24,452 nucleotides of DNA, from positions 1 to 24,452 of IMG/VR virus record IMGVR_UViG_3300046321_000147. One strand, given 5' to 3'. The DNA comes from a virus. This document shows positions 6,094-12,721 of this stretch, piece by piece. The translations under genes and the position numbers were made by a program. The stretch's first letter is position 1; the number at the start of each line of letters is the position of its first letter. Below the pieces are notes generated by a model. The model was not told where the DNA came from and ran no database searches. It saw nothing but the letters and a program-made list of their open reading frames with translations.

Positions 6094-6230
6094 ACCTACA
6101 ACATTATATTGTACTTATAGCTAGATTCTGGTTTAATTTATTGATTGTTACTTTTTGTTATTACTAGTTTTGACCCGTTACATTGTCTTGTATCAGGTCG
6201 CTACAAGCACAATAATCCAACGTTACTGGC
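6094..6230 (-). repeat. attC-like site E
   Basis: 137 bp. AAC core 6222-6230 (GCCAGTAAC), GTT core 6094-6102 (GTTGTAGGT). Arms 6108-6121 and 6200-6213 pair over 14 positions with two G-T wobbles on the minus strand. The stem sequence is unrelated to the other sites, but the architecture is kept. Confidence 0.75.
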
Positions 6231-6234
6231 TATG

Positions 6235-6627
6235 TTACTCAACATCGTCCAAAAAATACAAAACAGGCTCTCCGCTTTCGTATATTGTGATAGCATACAT
6301 ATCTCTATCTCCAGAACCACTATCAATATGAGGTTTAATCCATTCTAGGAAAGTTTCAATCTCATCTTTATAATTTTTAATATTTGAACGTGTAGAAATA
6401 TGCCAACAATTATCTATTTCATCAAGCCACATTTTATTTACACTTTCATTTATTGCAAAATAATAACTACTTCCTTGAAACAACCATTCGCATCTACCAT
6501 CAGGTAATGGGAAATTATTTGGTTTTTCTTTTACTTCTCCAAGCATATATTTCAACGCTTCAATAACTTCGTTTGGAGTTTCTTTTTTTAATTCAGCTCC
6601 AAAAATTAATTCTGTGTACATTCCCAT
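6235..6627 (-). CDS. Conserved hypothetical protein, cassette 4
   Basis: 130 residues starting MGMYTELIFGAELKKETPNE. The start at 6627 lies just after the GTT core; the frame is open further upstream only through attC-like sequence. The N-terminal MYTEL segment, a central Arg-Cys-Glu-Trp-Leu-Phe-Gln-Gly motif and a WHISTRSNIKNY motif fit an uncharacterised family that I have seen in phage and mobile elements. It looks cytosolic and acidic, with no membrane segment. Stop is 4 bp before the AAC core. Function unknown; by context an accessory or anti-defence protein is possible, but nothing in the sequence shows it. Confidence 0.72.
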   Translation of the reverse strand: MGMYTELIFGAELKKETPNEVIEALKYMLGEVKEKPNNFPLPDGRCEWLFQGSSYYFAINESVNKMWLDEIDNCWHISTRSNIKNYKDEIETFLEWIKPHIDSGSGDRDMYAITIYESGEPVLYFLDDVE

Positions 6628-6650
6628 AATCATTCGTTGTAAAAAACACA

Positions 6651-6786
6651 GCCAGTAACATATGCTACACAATAGCTGGGTTTCGGGTTAAATTTAAAGT
6701 TTGTTTTGCACTTTTATAATCTGTCATTATCCGAAGCCTGGGTGTGTGCTTTTCCCAGCCATCGTGTAGCATCCGCCGTTATATGA
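6651..6786 (-). repeat. attC-like site F
   Basis: 136 bp. AAC core 6778-6786 (TCATATAAC), GTT core 6651-6659 (GTTACTGGC). Arms 6663-6680 and 6754-6771 pair over 18 positions with two G-T wobbles. Where most sites have an A-T pair in the centre, F has T-A: a compensatory change that keeps the stem. Confidence 0.82.
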
Positions 6787-6790
6787 TAGC

Positions 6791-7078
6791 TTACTGCCCA
6801 CGATGACGTTTTCGGTAAGCATCAAATTTTCGTTTCGCATTTTTATCGTTTAAAGCAAAACATTTATAGAAAATAGTATAACTTCCAGTTGGCATTGAAT
6901 TAAAGAAATGACCACTTTCTGTAAAGAAATATTCTTTTACTCCTTTTGGTATCACTTCATCTTTTCTATTGGTTGGAAGCCTTGATTTTCTAACATTACT
7001 TTTGGGCGTTTGAGTATAGCCTTGCTCTGACATTGCGACCATCATTGCGAGTGATGTAAGCATTAAATTTTTTCTCAT
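6791..7078 (-). CDS. Small hypothetical protein with N-terminal hydrophobic segment, cassette 3
   Basis: 95 residues starting MRKNLMLTSLAMMVAMSEQG. A basic start followed by a short hydrophobic stretch resembles a signal peptide or a weak membrane anchor. The rest is basic, with many Lys and Arg at the C-terminus (AKRKFDAYRKRHRGQ), and could bind nucleic acid or ribosomes. Not recognised. The ATG at 7078 is chosen; a TTG at 7108 inside the GTT core would add ten residues. Stop is 4 bp before the AAC core, as in cassettes 4 and 6. Confidence 0.6.
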   Translation of the reverse strand: MRKNLMLTSLAMMVAMSEQGYTQTPKSNVRKSRLPTNRKDEVIPKGVKEYFFTESGHFFNSMPTGSYTIFYKCFALNDKNAKRKFDAYRKRHRGQ

Positions 7079-7097
7079 AATTCCGAATATAAAGCCA

Positions 7098-7235
7098 TCA
7101 TATAACAACGTGTATAAGAAATGGCGGGTTAGTTTTGTGTTTTTGAGTTTGGTTTATTAATTTATAAATCAGTCTGTACTTGGAAGCATTCAGCAAACTC
7201 TCCGCCACTTCCCATACACGCAAAACGTTATAACC
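7098..7235 (-). repeat. attC-like site G
   Basis: 138 bp. AAC core 7227-7235 (GGTTATAAC), GTT core 7098-7106 (GTTATATGA). Arms 7110-7127 and 7202-7219 pair over 18 positions, all Watson-Crick or G-T on the minus strand. The spacer after the AAC core differs from the GTATGG seen in A, B and D. Confidence 0.78.
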
Positions 7236-7315
7236 AATAGGGGTGGACTGCTCCGAATTAACTTTATCGTTCAAAAAATTAAAACAAAAAAGCCCATCCA
7301 CAAATGATTAAATGA

Positions 7316-7864
7316 TTATTCTTTAGTAATCAATTCAAATTCGCTTTTAGATTTTACACGAACTTCGTCAAGTGTTTTTCCTTCACCAGCTTCTTTGCGT
7401 AGTATCAATATCGTTTCTTCTTTGCCTCTTGAGAATCCAGTTACTTTGTAAACATTTTCTTCGTCAACCATATCTCCGTTTTTCAAATAAACTTCTGTTC
7501 CTCTTTTCACACCAAACGAATTGAATACCTCCTGCTTTGTGGCATACATATCATTTCGCATATCTTCACGCTGTTGTTCTTCTTCAACTGCTCGTCTGTT
7601 GTATTCCTCAATTGTCATTAGTTCACTTTCTTTAAATTGTGCCAAATCTCCACTACCCGAAAATCTTATCATTCGGCAGATGTAATTTCTTGTAAAGTGA
7701 ACATTTCCGTCATCATCAGAATTTTCTTCCAATACCCTACGCAATACGAGTAATCCCATATCACTACTCATTCCGTGTTTGTTGTCGCCTTTGTGTCTTA
7801 CTTCTAAGTTAAGTGCGAATTTGAATTGCTCATTGAACAATTGTTTTGCTGTTACATTTTCCAT
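7316..7864 (-). CDS. Hypothetical protein with C-terminal SH3/barrel-like region, cassette 2
   Basis: 182 residues starting MENVTAKQLFNEQFKFALNL. The N-terminal half (to about residue 75) contains Met-Gly-Leu-Leu-Val-Leu-Arg-Arg-Val-Leu and a Cys-Arg-Met-Ile-Arg-Phe-Ser-Gly-Ser-Gly motif. A charged helical linker (about 85-110, Glu/Arg/Gln-rich) follows. The last 65 residues alternate short beta strands (RGTEVYLKNGDMV, VYKVTGFSRG, ETILILRKE), suggesting a small beta-barrel such as an SH3-like fold. Not recognised by family. The start ATG lies about 100 bp after the GTT core. The frame ends about 80 bp before the next AAC core, longer than in neighbouring cassettes. Confidence 0.72.
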   Translation of the reverse strand: MENVTAKQLFNEQFKFALNLEVRHKGDNKHGMSSDMGLLVLRRVLEENSDDDGNVHFTRNYICRMIRFSGSGDLAQFKESELMTIEEYNRRAVEEEQQREDMRNDMYATKQEVFNSFGVKRGTEVYLKNGDMVDEENVYKVTGFSRGKEETILILRKEAGEGKTLDEVRVKSKSEFELITKE

Positions 7865-7963
7865 TTTTTTTTGATCTAATTGATTAATTATTGCCTACGC
7901 TTTTTTTTGTTTAAATTTTTTGGTTAGTGCTTCGATTAAAGTTCCTGCTAAATAATCCCTACT

Positions 7964-8060
7964 AGTTATAACACGGGTTTGGCAAAAGTGGGCAGAAACA
8001 TTCTGCTAAAATTGAACATCCTACAAGCCCACCTTCGCCAAGCCCGAAACCGTTATGATT
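7964..8060 (-). repeat. attC-like site H (shortest)
   Basis: 97 bp. AAC core 8052-8060 (AATCATAAC), GTT core 7964-7972 (GTTATAACT). Arms 7976-7993 and 8027-8044 pair over 18 positions with two G-T wobbles and one C-A mismatch. The loop keeps the GCAGAAACATTCTGC inverted repeat also seen in site B but lacks about 37 bp. Confidence 0.8.
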
Positions 8061-8352
8061 CAGCATCAGCATAATTAATAATATCTGTAACTTGAAGAAC
8101 AAATAAAGTCAAGCACATGATAAAATATAGCCAATGTCTATATCCCCAATGCCAAGTGGATTCGTGATATTCCCACCCAGCATAATTACATTTTTGATAC
8201 ATATAAGAATCAATTAATTTTTGACCGCTCCCTGAACATTTAAAGTCATCAAAAAAGTTATGAAAATAATCACCCATAAACGTGGAGAATATTGCAATTG
8301 TAAAGAGGAAAATAACTTTCAATGAAATAATTTGTGATTTTTTTAGTTTCAT
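8053..8352 (-). CDS. Small two-TM membrane protein, cassette 1
   Basis: 99 residues. One membrane segment near the N-terminus (about 9-26, ISLKVIFLFTIAIFSTF) and one near the C-terminus (about 74-90, WLYFIMCLTLFVLQVTDI) flank a 45-residue loop with two Cys, several aromatic residues and His (WEYHESTWHWGYRHW). Not recognised. The stop TAA is part of the AAC core of site H, the tightest gene/site junction in the array. It is the cassette nearest the array promoter (8477-8506), so it should be the most strongly expressed. A membrane role in superinfection exclusion would fit but is only inference. Confidence 0.68.
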   Translation of the reverse strand: MKLKKSQIISLKVIFLFTIAIFSTFMGDYFHNFFDDFKCSGSGQKLIDSYMYQKCNYAGWEYHESTWHWGYRHWLYFIMCLTLFVLQVTDIINYADAES

Positions 8353-8384
8353 AATTTTGAAATAATTTTATAAAAAAAACGACC

Positions 8385-8465
8385 ATTAATCAAACCACTT
8401 CTGACGTTGGTTTTCATAATAGCCGTTTGCTATATTTTCGATGGTGATTAATTATAGTCAGAAGT
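8385..8465 (-). promoter_or_regulatory. Structured leader / putative attI-like junction before the first cassette
   Basis: Three inverted repeats are packed here: a 9-bp pair (8397-8405 with 8457-8465), an 8-bp pair ATTAATCA/TGATTAAT (8385-8392 with 8445-8452) that interlaces with the first, and a 5-bp hairpin ATAGC/GCTAT (8419-8433). The expected start of cassette 1 (TTATGA, 8419-8414) falls beside the small hairpin. This could be the integration site of the array, an RNA switch in the leader, or both. Confidence 0.4.
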
Positions 8466-8476
8466 CAATCACAAGG

Positions 8477-8506
8477 CAAATATATAACTTATTTTTAGTT
8501 TTCCAA
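8477..8506 (-). promoter_or_regulatory. Bacteroidetes-type promoter reading into the cassette array
   Basis: On the minus strand TTG (8506-8504), 19-bp spacer, TATATTTG (8484-8477): a full TTG-N19-TANNTTTG match. It lies after the late-operon terminator and before the first cassette, the place of Pc in an integron. Confidence 0.72.
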
Positions 8507-8529
8507 ATTTATCTTTAAATATTTTGAAA

Positions 8530-8563
8530 TAAAATAAAAAAGTCCGCTATTTCTAACGGACTT
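8530..8563 (-). terminator. Rho-independent terminator of the late phage operon
   Basis: Perfect 7-bp stem AAGTCCG/CGGACTT (8540-8546 with 8557-8563), 10-nt loop, followed on the minus strand by TTTTTTATTTTATTT. It separates phage structural genes from the cassette array. Confidence 0.85.
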
Positions 8564-8609
8564 AAATAGGGTTAACCACTCCCAAATTAAAAAAACCAAA
8601 ATATTTGCC

Positions 8610-9269
8610 TTACTTTTTTATATTTAAAATAGAAAAATTATAGCCTATCCATATTGTTTGATTAGTATCAAAAGATGCTGATATAATATTTCCTTTTCGG
8701 TTTTGGATCATTAAGTTTCCTTTTGTAGCGAAACCATTTAAACTTTTATTATTCCCTATTTCAACACCTGATAGTAATCTAAACACGGTTTCTTTGGCTT
8801 TAACAGGAACTTCAACTTCTCTTTTTTTGATAATGTAGTTAGGTGTTATTTCCTTTACTTCTCCTTGGACTATTCCGTTTATGTTTAAAACCAAATTATC
8901 ATCTTCAAATTTAGTGGAAAATTTATTCAATCGAACTGCTTTATCAAAATAAAGTTTTTGAATACTGTCATTTGCTTTTGCGTAATCTAATTTAAGCTTT
9001 TCGTTTTCGGAAATTAGCTTTTCATCAATTGGATTTTCCTTGTAAACAGTTTTACCTTTTACAGTTGTTAAGGAATACTTGACAATTGCTTCATGTAAAG
9101 GCTTTTTAGCTTCAAATTTACTTTTTACTTCGGGAACTATCACTTTTACTAATTGTGGCTTTGTAGGCGAATCTGAGCATCCATTGAACCATAATAATCC
9201 AAAGAATAATACCCAAGGTAGTAAAGCAAAAGCTTGTTTAAATAGTTGACTTTGTAAATTGATTTGCAT
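8610..9269 (-). CDS. Membrane-anchored or lipoprotein-like coiled-coil protein (possible spanin)
   Basis: 219 residues from MQINLQSQLFKQAFALLPWV. A hydrophobic segment (about residues 11-27) ends in Trp-Phe-Asn-Gly-Cys-Ser, which could be a lipobox cysteine. A Lys/Glu-rich helical region (about 70-110, KLISENEKLKLDYAKANDS) is likely a coiled-coil, and the C-terminal part has beta-strand character. An anchored periplasmic coiled-coil at the end of a late operon fits a spanin or Rz-like lysis protein, but the fit is weak. The frame is open up to 9314, but that would overlap the upstream gene (stop 9289), so 9269 is preferred. Its stop lies about 47 bp before the operon terminator. Confidence 0.65.
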   Translation of the reverse strand: MQINLQSQLFKQAFALLPWVLFFGLLWFNGCSDSPTKPQLVKVIVPEVKSKFEAKKPLHEAIVKYSLTTVKGKTVYKENPIDEKLISENEKLKLDYAKANDSIQKLYFDKAVRLNKFSTKFEDDNLVLNINGIVQGEVKEITPNYIIKKREVEVPVKAKETVFRLLSGVEIGNNKSLNGFATKGNLMIQNRKGNIISASFDTNQTIWIGYNFSILNIKK

Positions 9270-9288
9270 ATTACTTTTTTTTAAATTA

Positions 9289-10773
9289 TTATTCCCAATA
9301 GCCTTCAATATCAACTAAAAATGTTATAACTCCAGTAGTTGTCACAGCACCTAAATTTTTAGCTACTATTTGAAAAAATTCTCCTGGAAAAACCACAATA
9401 GGTGCTTTGTCAAAATCTTTGTCTACACCTTGCCCTAATGTTCCTATTGCAGCAGCAGCTGCATAGGTTTCAAATCCAAGCAGTTTACGTACTGGAGCTT
9501 TAGTAGTTGCCGTAGTAGTAGTGGCTAAAGATACATTATTATGTCCGTAAGCTGCCGAATAAGCATAATTTACAGGAGTTGCATTACCAACTAAAACTGT
9601 AGTGACAGATCCTTTTAGTGAAATACCAGTAATGTATAAAGTTTTTCCTGGAGCAGCACTTGTTCCTATAGGATTCTGATAAGAACACAATATACCGTCA
9701 GTTGCTATTGCTAGTGTCGGTAAAGCAGAAAATTGACCCCCTAAACCTGATCCTAACGCAGCCGTTGTATTAGTCATTACTGCACCGGCACCAGCGGCTA
9801 AGTTATTGGTATATAATGCTGTAGTACCTAATGTTTGTCCTGTCTGTCCTTGATACGACATACCACCACCTCCTGCCATGACATGTGACCATGCTTTATT
9901 TTGATTCATTTCACTTAACGAAACATTTACAGCTCCTATTTTCATTATTTGAGCAGTTCCAGCTACCGTTGCCGTATTGTACGATCTGCACATTATAGGT
10001 AATTGCTGAGACTGTGTAATTGAACCCGCTGCATTAGGTCTTGGAATTGTTGCAACACAAATATTGTCAATCCAAAACACAACCTCGTTGGTATCGGCAT
10101 ACACTAATAATGTACGTGTAATTCCAACACCTATTAAAGCATTAAAATCTAAAACTGAACTAGTAACCTCTGACCCGTTATTATTCAATACAGCGGTTAG
10201 TTCGCCTGTCGCTGAAATTCTCATAATAATAGCTTCAGTTGGAGCAGCTACTCCAGTTGCTATTGCAAATCCCCATTCATGCACCATATTCGCTACAGGT
10301 ACCGCTGAAAATTGAAATTGAATAGTCGGAGCTGTTGAATAACTTGTATAAATTGGGAAGTGTCTATATGACGATAATCTTGCTACCGCACCTGATGCTA
10401 AAGAAGCGGCTGCGTTTAAATTACAAAATCCGTTTGTAACGGTTATTGTTGATGTTGTAACAGGTGCAGTCCACAAAAAAGAGTTTAAAACCGTTCCTGG
10501 AAAGTACTCATTAAACATTGTTGTATCTGTTCCTGTTCTAAGTCTGAAATTACCAGTAACCTCTTGAGCGAAAACTCGCCTAACTCCTGTTACGCTTCCA
10601 GCATCACTTTCTGAAAGCATTGCTACAAATCCTGCTTCTTCAGCACCTCCACCTACTAAATCTCCGTTAGGTTTTGTTTTTGGTAAGTTAACCAATAAAT
10701 TTCCTTCGGTATCTCCGTTAGCCTCCCCAATAATTACGGGACTTGTATTTAATTTTATTTTAGCTCCTGCCAT
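9289..10773 (-). CDS. Large phage structural protein (tail, fibre or decoration)
   Basis: 494 residues, low in Cys, very rich in Ala, Thr, Gly and Val with many predicted beta strands, as in virion surface proteins. The N-terminus (MAGAKIKLNTSPVI, then GDTEGNLLVNLPKT) looks like an attachment arm. Residues about 85-260 form a beta-sandwich-like section (VVFWIDNICVATI, TIQFQFSAV), possibly concanavalin/LamG-like. The C-terminus (FPGEFFQIVAKNLGA...VDIEGYWE) matches a motif common at the end of surface proteins of Bacteroidetes and marine phages. No catalytic motif is seen. A major capsid role cannot be excluded but is less likely given the neighbouring tail-type genes. Confidence 0.7.
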   Translation of the reverse strand: MAGAKIKLNTSPVIIGEANGDTEGNLLVNLPKTKPNGDLVGGGAEEAGFVAMLSESDAGSVTGVRRVFAQEVTGNFRLRTGTDTTMFNEYFPGTVLNSFLWTAPVTTSTITVTNGFCNLNAAASLASGAVARLSSYRHFPIYTSYSTAPTIQFQFSAVPVANMVHEWGFAIATGVAAPTEAIIMRISATGELTAVLNNNGSEVTSSVLDFNALIGVGITRTLLVYADTNEVVFWIDNICVATIPRPNAAGSITQSQQLPIMCRSYNTATVAGTAQIMKIGAVNVSLSEMNQNKAWSHVMAGGGGMSYQGQTGQTLGTTALYTNNLAAGAGAVMTNTTAALGSGLGGQFSALPTLAIATDGILCSYQNPIGTSAAPGKTLYITGISLKGSVTTVLVGNATPVNYAYSAAYGHNNVSLATTTTATTKAPVRKLLGFETYAAAAAIGTLGQGVDKDFDKAPIVVFPGEFFQIVAKNLGAVTTTGVITFLVDIEGYWE

Positions 10774-10791
10774 TTTTTTATTTTTTAAAAG

Positions 10792-11115
10792 TTATACTCC
10801 TATGCACATTATTTCGTAAGTTCCTGTCGCTTCTGGTTCACTGTAAACTGTTATAGTAAATCCTACACCGTTTACTAAATCACTAATAACTATCTCAAAA
10901 TCAAGTAACCTAATTTCATCTGGGTCTACTGTAGAAGGTGTTTTCATGTGAGCTACTATTTCACTTGTAGTAGTAACCCAACTTTGTCCTGTCACCACCA
11001 CTTGTGCTTTATCAGTGAATGAAGAGCCAAAATCAACTGTTTGGGTTGTGCTATTTCCTCCACCGCCTGATGGAGTTGTAAATAATTGTCTATCGGCTAT
11101 CTGTGTAGTTGCCAT
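10792..11115 (-). CDS. Small virion-associated beta protein
   Basis: 107 residues starting MATTQIADRQLFTTPSGGGG. The start resembles that of the next gene (MATTQQAQRQIADGAIN), suggesting a shared attachment motif. The rest is beta-rich (TVDFGSSFTDKAQVVVTGQ, GVGFTITVYSEPEATGTYEI). Likely a minor tail or fibre component by context; family not recognised. It sits 18 bp downstream of the 494-aa gene's start region and 6 bp after the next gene's stop, part of one operon. Confidence 0.6.
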   Translation of the reverse strand: MATTQIADRQLFTTPSGGGGNSTTQTVDFGSSFTDKAQVVVTGQSWVTTTSEIVAHMKTPSTVDPDEIRLLDFEIVISDLVNGVGFTITVYSEPEATGTYEIMCIGV

Positions 11116-11121
11116 TATCTA

Positions 11122-11955
11122 TTATTTTCTATAATTAACTCTTAATTTTTCACCTGTTAATGGTGCTGAAAGATATGTAATTACTGCGCCTGTAATAGTA
11201 TAATCATTACCCGCACCGCTTTCTTGTAAAACTCCATTTAAAAATACTTCTTCTGTTCCCGCAGTTGGTGTATTTGCTAAGGTAAAAGTAACGTTTGCAC
11301 CATTTATTGAACCAGATGGAATTTCTTTTGTAACAAAATTAGAAGCACTTAATCCAGCAGCACCAATAGGATTGATAAAAGTTATTGCTGTTGTTCCTAA
11401 AGTACCTCCAGAATCAGCAGTAGATAACCAAACAGTATCGGCATTTGTCGTTCCAACTTGTACCGTTATCCATGCACCTGGAACTTCACCCCAAGTGTCC
11501 ATGTCTGTTGCTCTTGTCGGTGCGCCTGATGCGTTTACGGTATATAATCCATTTTCTGCGGGTGCGCTTTGATTTTTAATCAAAATTCTATCGCCTGTAA
11601 CTAAAGTAAGTCCATCAACTGTTTGTCCATTAGCATATGCCGTAGCTAATGTTCCGTTGGCGGTTGTGGCTAATCTTACGGTTCCTTTGGATGTAAATAA
11701 TGTAGTGACATTTGTAATAGCTGTATCTACGTAATTCTTGTTTGAAGCGTCTGTGCCTGCTGATGGTGTTGCTACATTCGTAATTGATTGCGAACCCATA
11801 TTTAAGGCTCCCGTCATTGTTACCGTACCATCTTTTTTAATGAAGTTTGCTCCATCAGCTAATTTTGAAGTTGCAATAGCTGCGCCTGCCTGTACTTTTG
11901 CGTCATTAATTGCTCCATCGGCAATCTGTCTCTGCGCTTGTTGTGTTGTTGCCAT
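11122..11955 (-). CDS. Phage tail-fibre protein
   Basis: 277 residues. Residues 1-75 carry the tail-fibre repeat style DAKVQAGAAIATSKLADGAN, then KKDGTVTMTGALNMGSQSI, then SNKNYVDTAI. A middle domain (about 95-190) has TGDRILIKNQSAPAENGLY and Asp-Thr-Val-Trp-Leu-Ser, common in phage tail proteins. The C-terminal 70 residues (IPSGSINGANVTFTLANTP...EVFLNGVLQ...LRVNYRK) form a module that recurs in the adjacent gene product. Likely a receptor-binding or baseplate-attached fibre; the carbohydrate specificity cannot be read. Confidence 0.75.
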   Translation of the reverse strand: MATTQQAQRQIADGAINDAKVQAGAAIATSKLADGANFIKKDGTVTMTGALNMGSQSITNVATPSAGTDASNKNYVDTAITNVTTLFTSKGTVRLATTANGTLATAYANGQTVDGLTLVTGDRILIKNQSAPAENGLYTVNASGAPTRATDMDTWGEVPGAWITVQVGTTNADTVWLSTADSGGTLGTTAITFINPIGAAGLSASNFVTKEIPSGSINGANVTFTLANTPTAGTEEVFLNGVLQESGAGNDYTITGAVITYLSAPLTGEKLRVNYRK

Positions 11956-11956
11956 T

Positions 11957-12379
11957 TTATAATTTTATATAATTGATTAATAAATTTTCATTACTTAAAG
12001 GAGAGAAATTCAAGTTTATTGTATTGTTTCCAATTACTTGGTAATCATCTATTATTTTTTGAAGTGAACCGTTTAAAAACACTTCTAATGAACCTGAAAC
12101 AAAGTTATTTGCACTTGTGAATGTTGCATTTATTCCGTTAATTAAACCACTTGGTACTTCATTCTTAATAATACTTGATAATGAAGTATCATTAACCCAA
12201 TGTGTATTATAATTAGCACTATCTATTTTAGCCAAAACTTGTCCTGCCGTACCTCCTGATGGCACCCCAATTCCTGGTAATCCTTGTAAACCCATTTCTG
12301 CAATTTCAATAATTACGGGAGGCGGGGTTTCAATCCCAATATTTACATAAATAGGTAATTCTTGTATAATTATGCTCAT
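11957..12379 (-). CDS. Phage tail-associated protein sharing a module with the fibre
   Basis: 140 residues. A short N-terminal strand region is followed by a collagen-like Gly-Leu-Gln-Gly-Leu-Pro-Gly-Ile-Gly segment, then GGTAGQVLAKID, a phrase frequent in phage fibre proteins. The last 70 residues (VPSGLINGINATFTSAN...LEVFLNGSLQ...LLINYIKL) are homologous to the C-terminus of the 277-aa fibre. It overlaps the start of the upstream gene's stop by 4 bp and leaves 1 bp to the next gene, so the two are co-translated neighbours. Confidence 0.7.
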   Translation of the reverse strand: MSIIIQELPIYVNIGIETPPPVIIEIAEMGLQGLPGIGVPSGGTAGQVLAKIDSANYNTHWVNDTSLSSIIKNEVPSGLINGINATFTSANNFVSGSLEVFLNGSLQKIIDDYQVIGNNTINLNFSPLSNENLLINYIKL

Positions 12380-12720
12380 GGTGTTGAAATATCTTGGATT
12401 ATATTAATTCTACCGTTAAAATAAGTTATTGGTTTATTTAAAGGGTAAGTTATCTGTAAATCATAAACATAAACTCCTGGAGGTGCGTTAATAATTTTTT
12501 CATTCATTATTACAATTCCTAATACGGGATCTATCACATCAAATGAATTATCATCTGTTTTCCATTCAAATACCATAGGCCCTGTTACATTACCTACTTG
12601 ATTTGCTTTGAACTGCATTAATATTGTGGCTCCTGTAATATCAAAATTAAACGTAATCTGCCTTGCACGAAACAAATCGTTTTTAGTATGTTCAGGGAAA
12701 TTATATATTGACAATGCCAT
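12376..12720 (-). CDS. Baseplate/fibre-attachment protein, BppU N-domain-like
   Basis: 114 residues, all beta-rich, starting MALSIYNFPEHTKNDLFRAR. The order of strands (QITFNFDITGATILMQFKAN, then VFEWKTDD, IDPVLGIVIMNEK, YVYDLQITYP) resembles the Ig-like N-terminal domain of baseplate upper proteins (BppU-type), which describe a transformed field value and plug receptor-binding proteins into the baseplate. No signal or membrane segment. The gene overlaps the next by 4 bp. The fold assignment is inferred from pattern only. Confidence 0.6.
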   Translation of the reverse strand: MALSIYNFPEHTKNDLFRARQITFNFDITGATILMQFKANQVGNVTGPMVFEWKTDDNSFDVIDPVLGIVIMNEKIINAPPGVYVYDLQITYPLNKPITYFNGRINIIQDISTP

Positions 12721-12721
12721 A

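Larger units (their letters stand above)
72..8419 (-). mobile_element. Integron-like gene cassette array (CALIN-like), ten cassettes
   Basis: Ten units read on the minus strand, each bounded by a GTT-type box at its start and the complementary AAC-type box at its end. Start/end pairs: 7964/7227 (GTTATAACT vs GGTTATAAC), 7098/6778 (GTTATATGA/TCATATAAC), 6651/6222 (GTTACTGGC/GCCAGTAAC), 6094/5856 (GTTGTAGGT/ACCTACAAC), 5729/4786 (GTTACAGGC/GCCTATAAC), 4661/3357 (GTTACCGCC/GGCGGTAAC), 3232/1979 (GTTATAGGC/GCCTATAAC), 1860/1219 (GTTAGGTGC/GCACCTAAC), 1091/72 (GTTATGCCTC/GAGGCATAAC). The first unit (8419 to 8052) keeps only TTATGA at its start. In integrons this complementarity arises because both boxes are joined in the circular cassette. 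Genes start just after one box and stop just before, or inside, the next. No integrase gene is in the window. The boundaries are seen directly; integron origin is inference. Confidence 0.82.

Noticed and set aside
7098-7301. 67-codon frame running through attC-like site G
   Set aside because: It spans the whole recombination site and both cassette edges, and its product has no family features; hairpin arms are simply open in this frame.
1091-8060. The repeated hairpins as MITEs, REP elements or a CRISPR array
   Set aside because: Stem sequences differ between elements while end boxes follow the cassette complementarity rule; spacing is gene-length, there are no target-site duplications, and no cas genes are seen.
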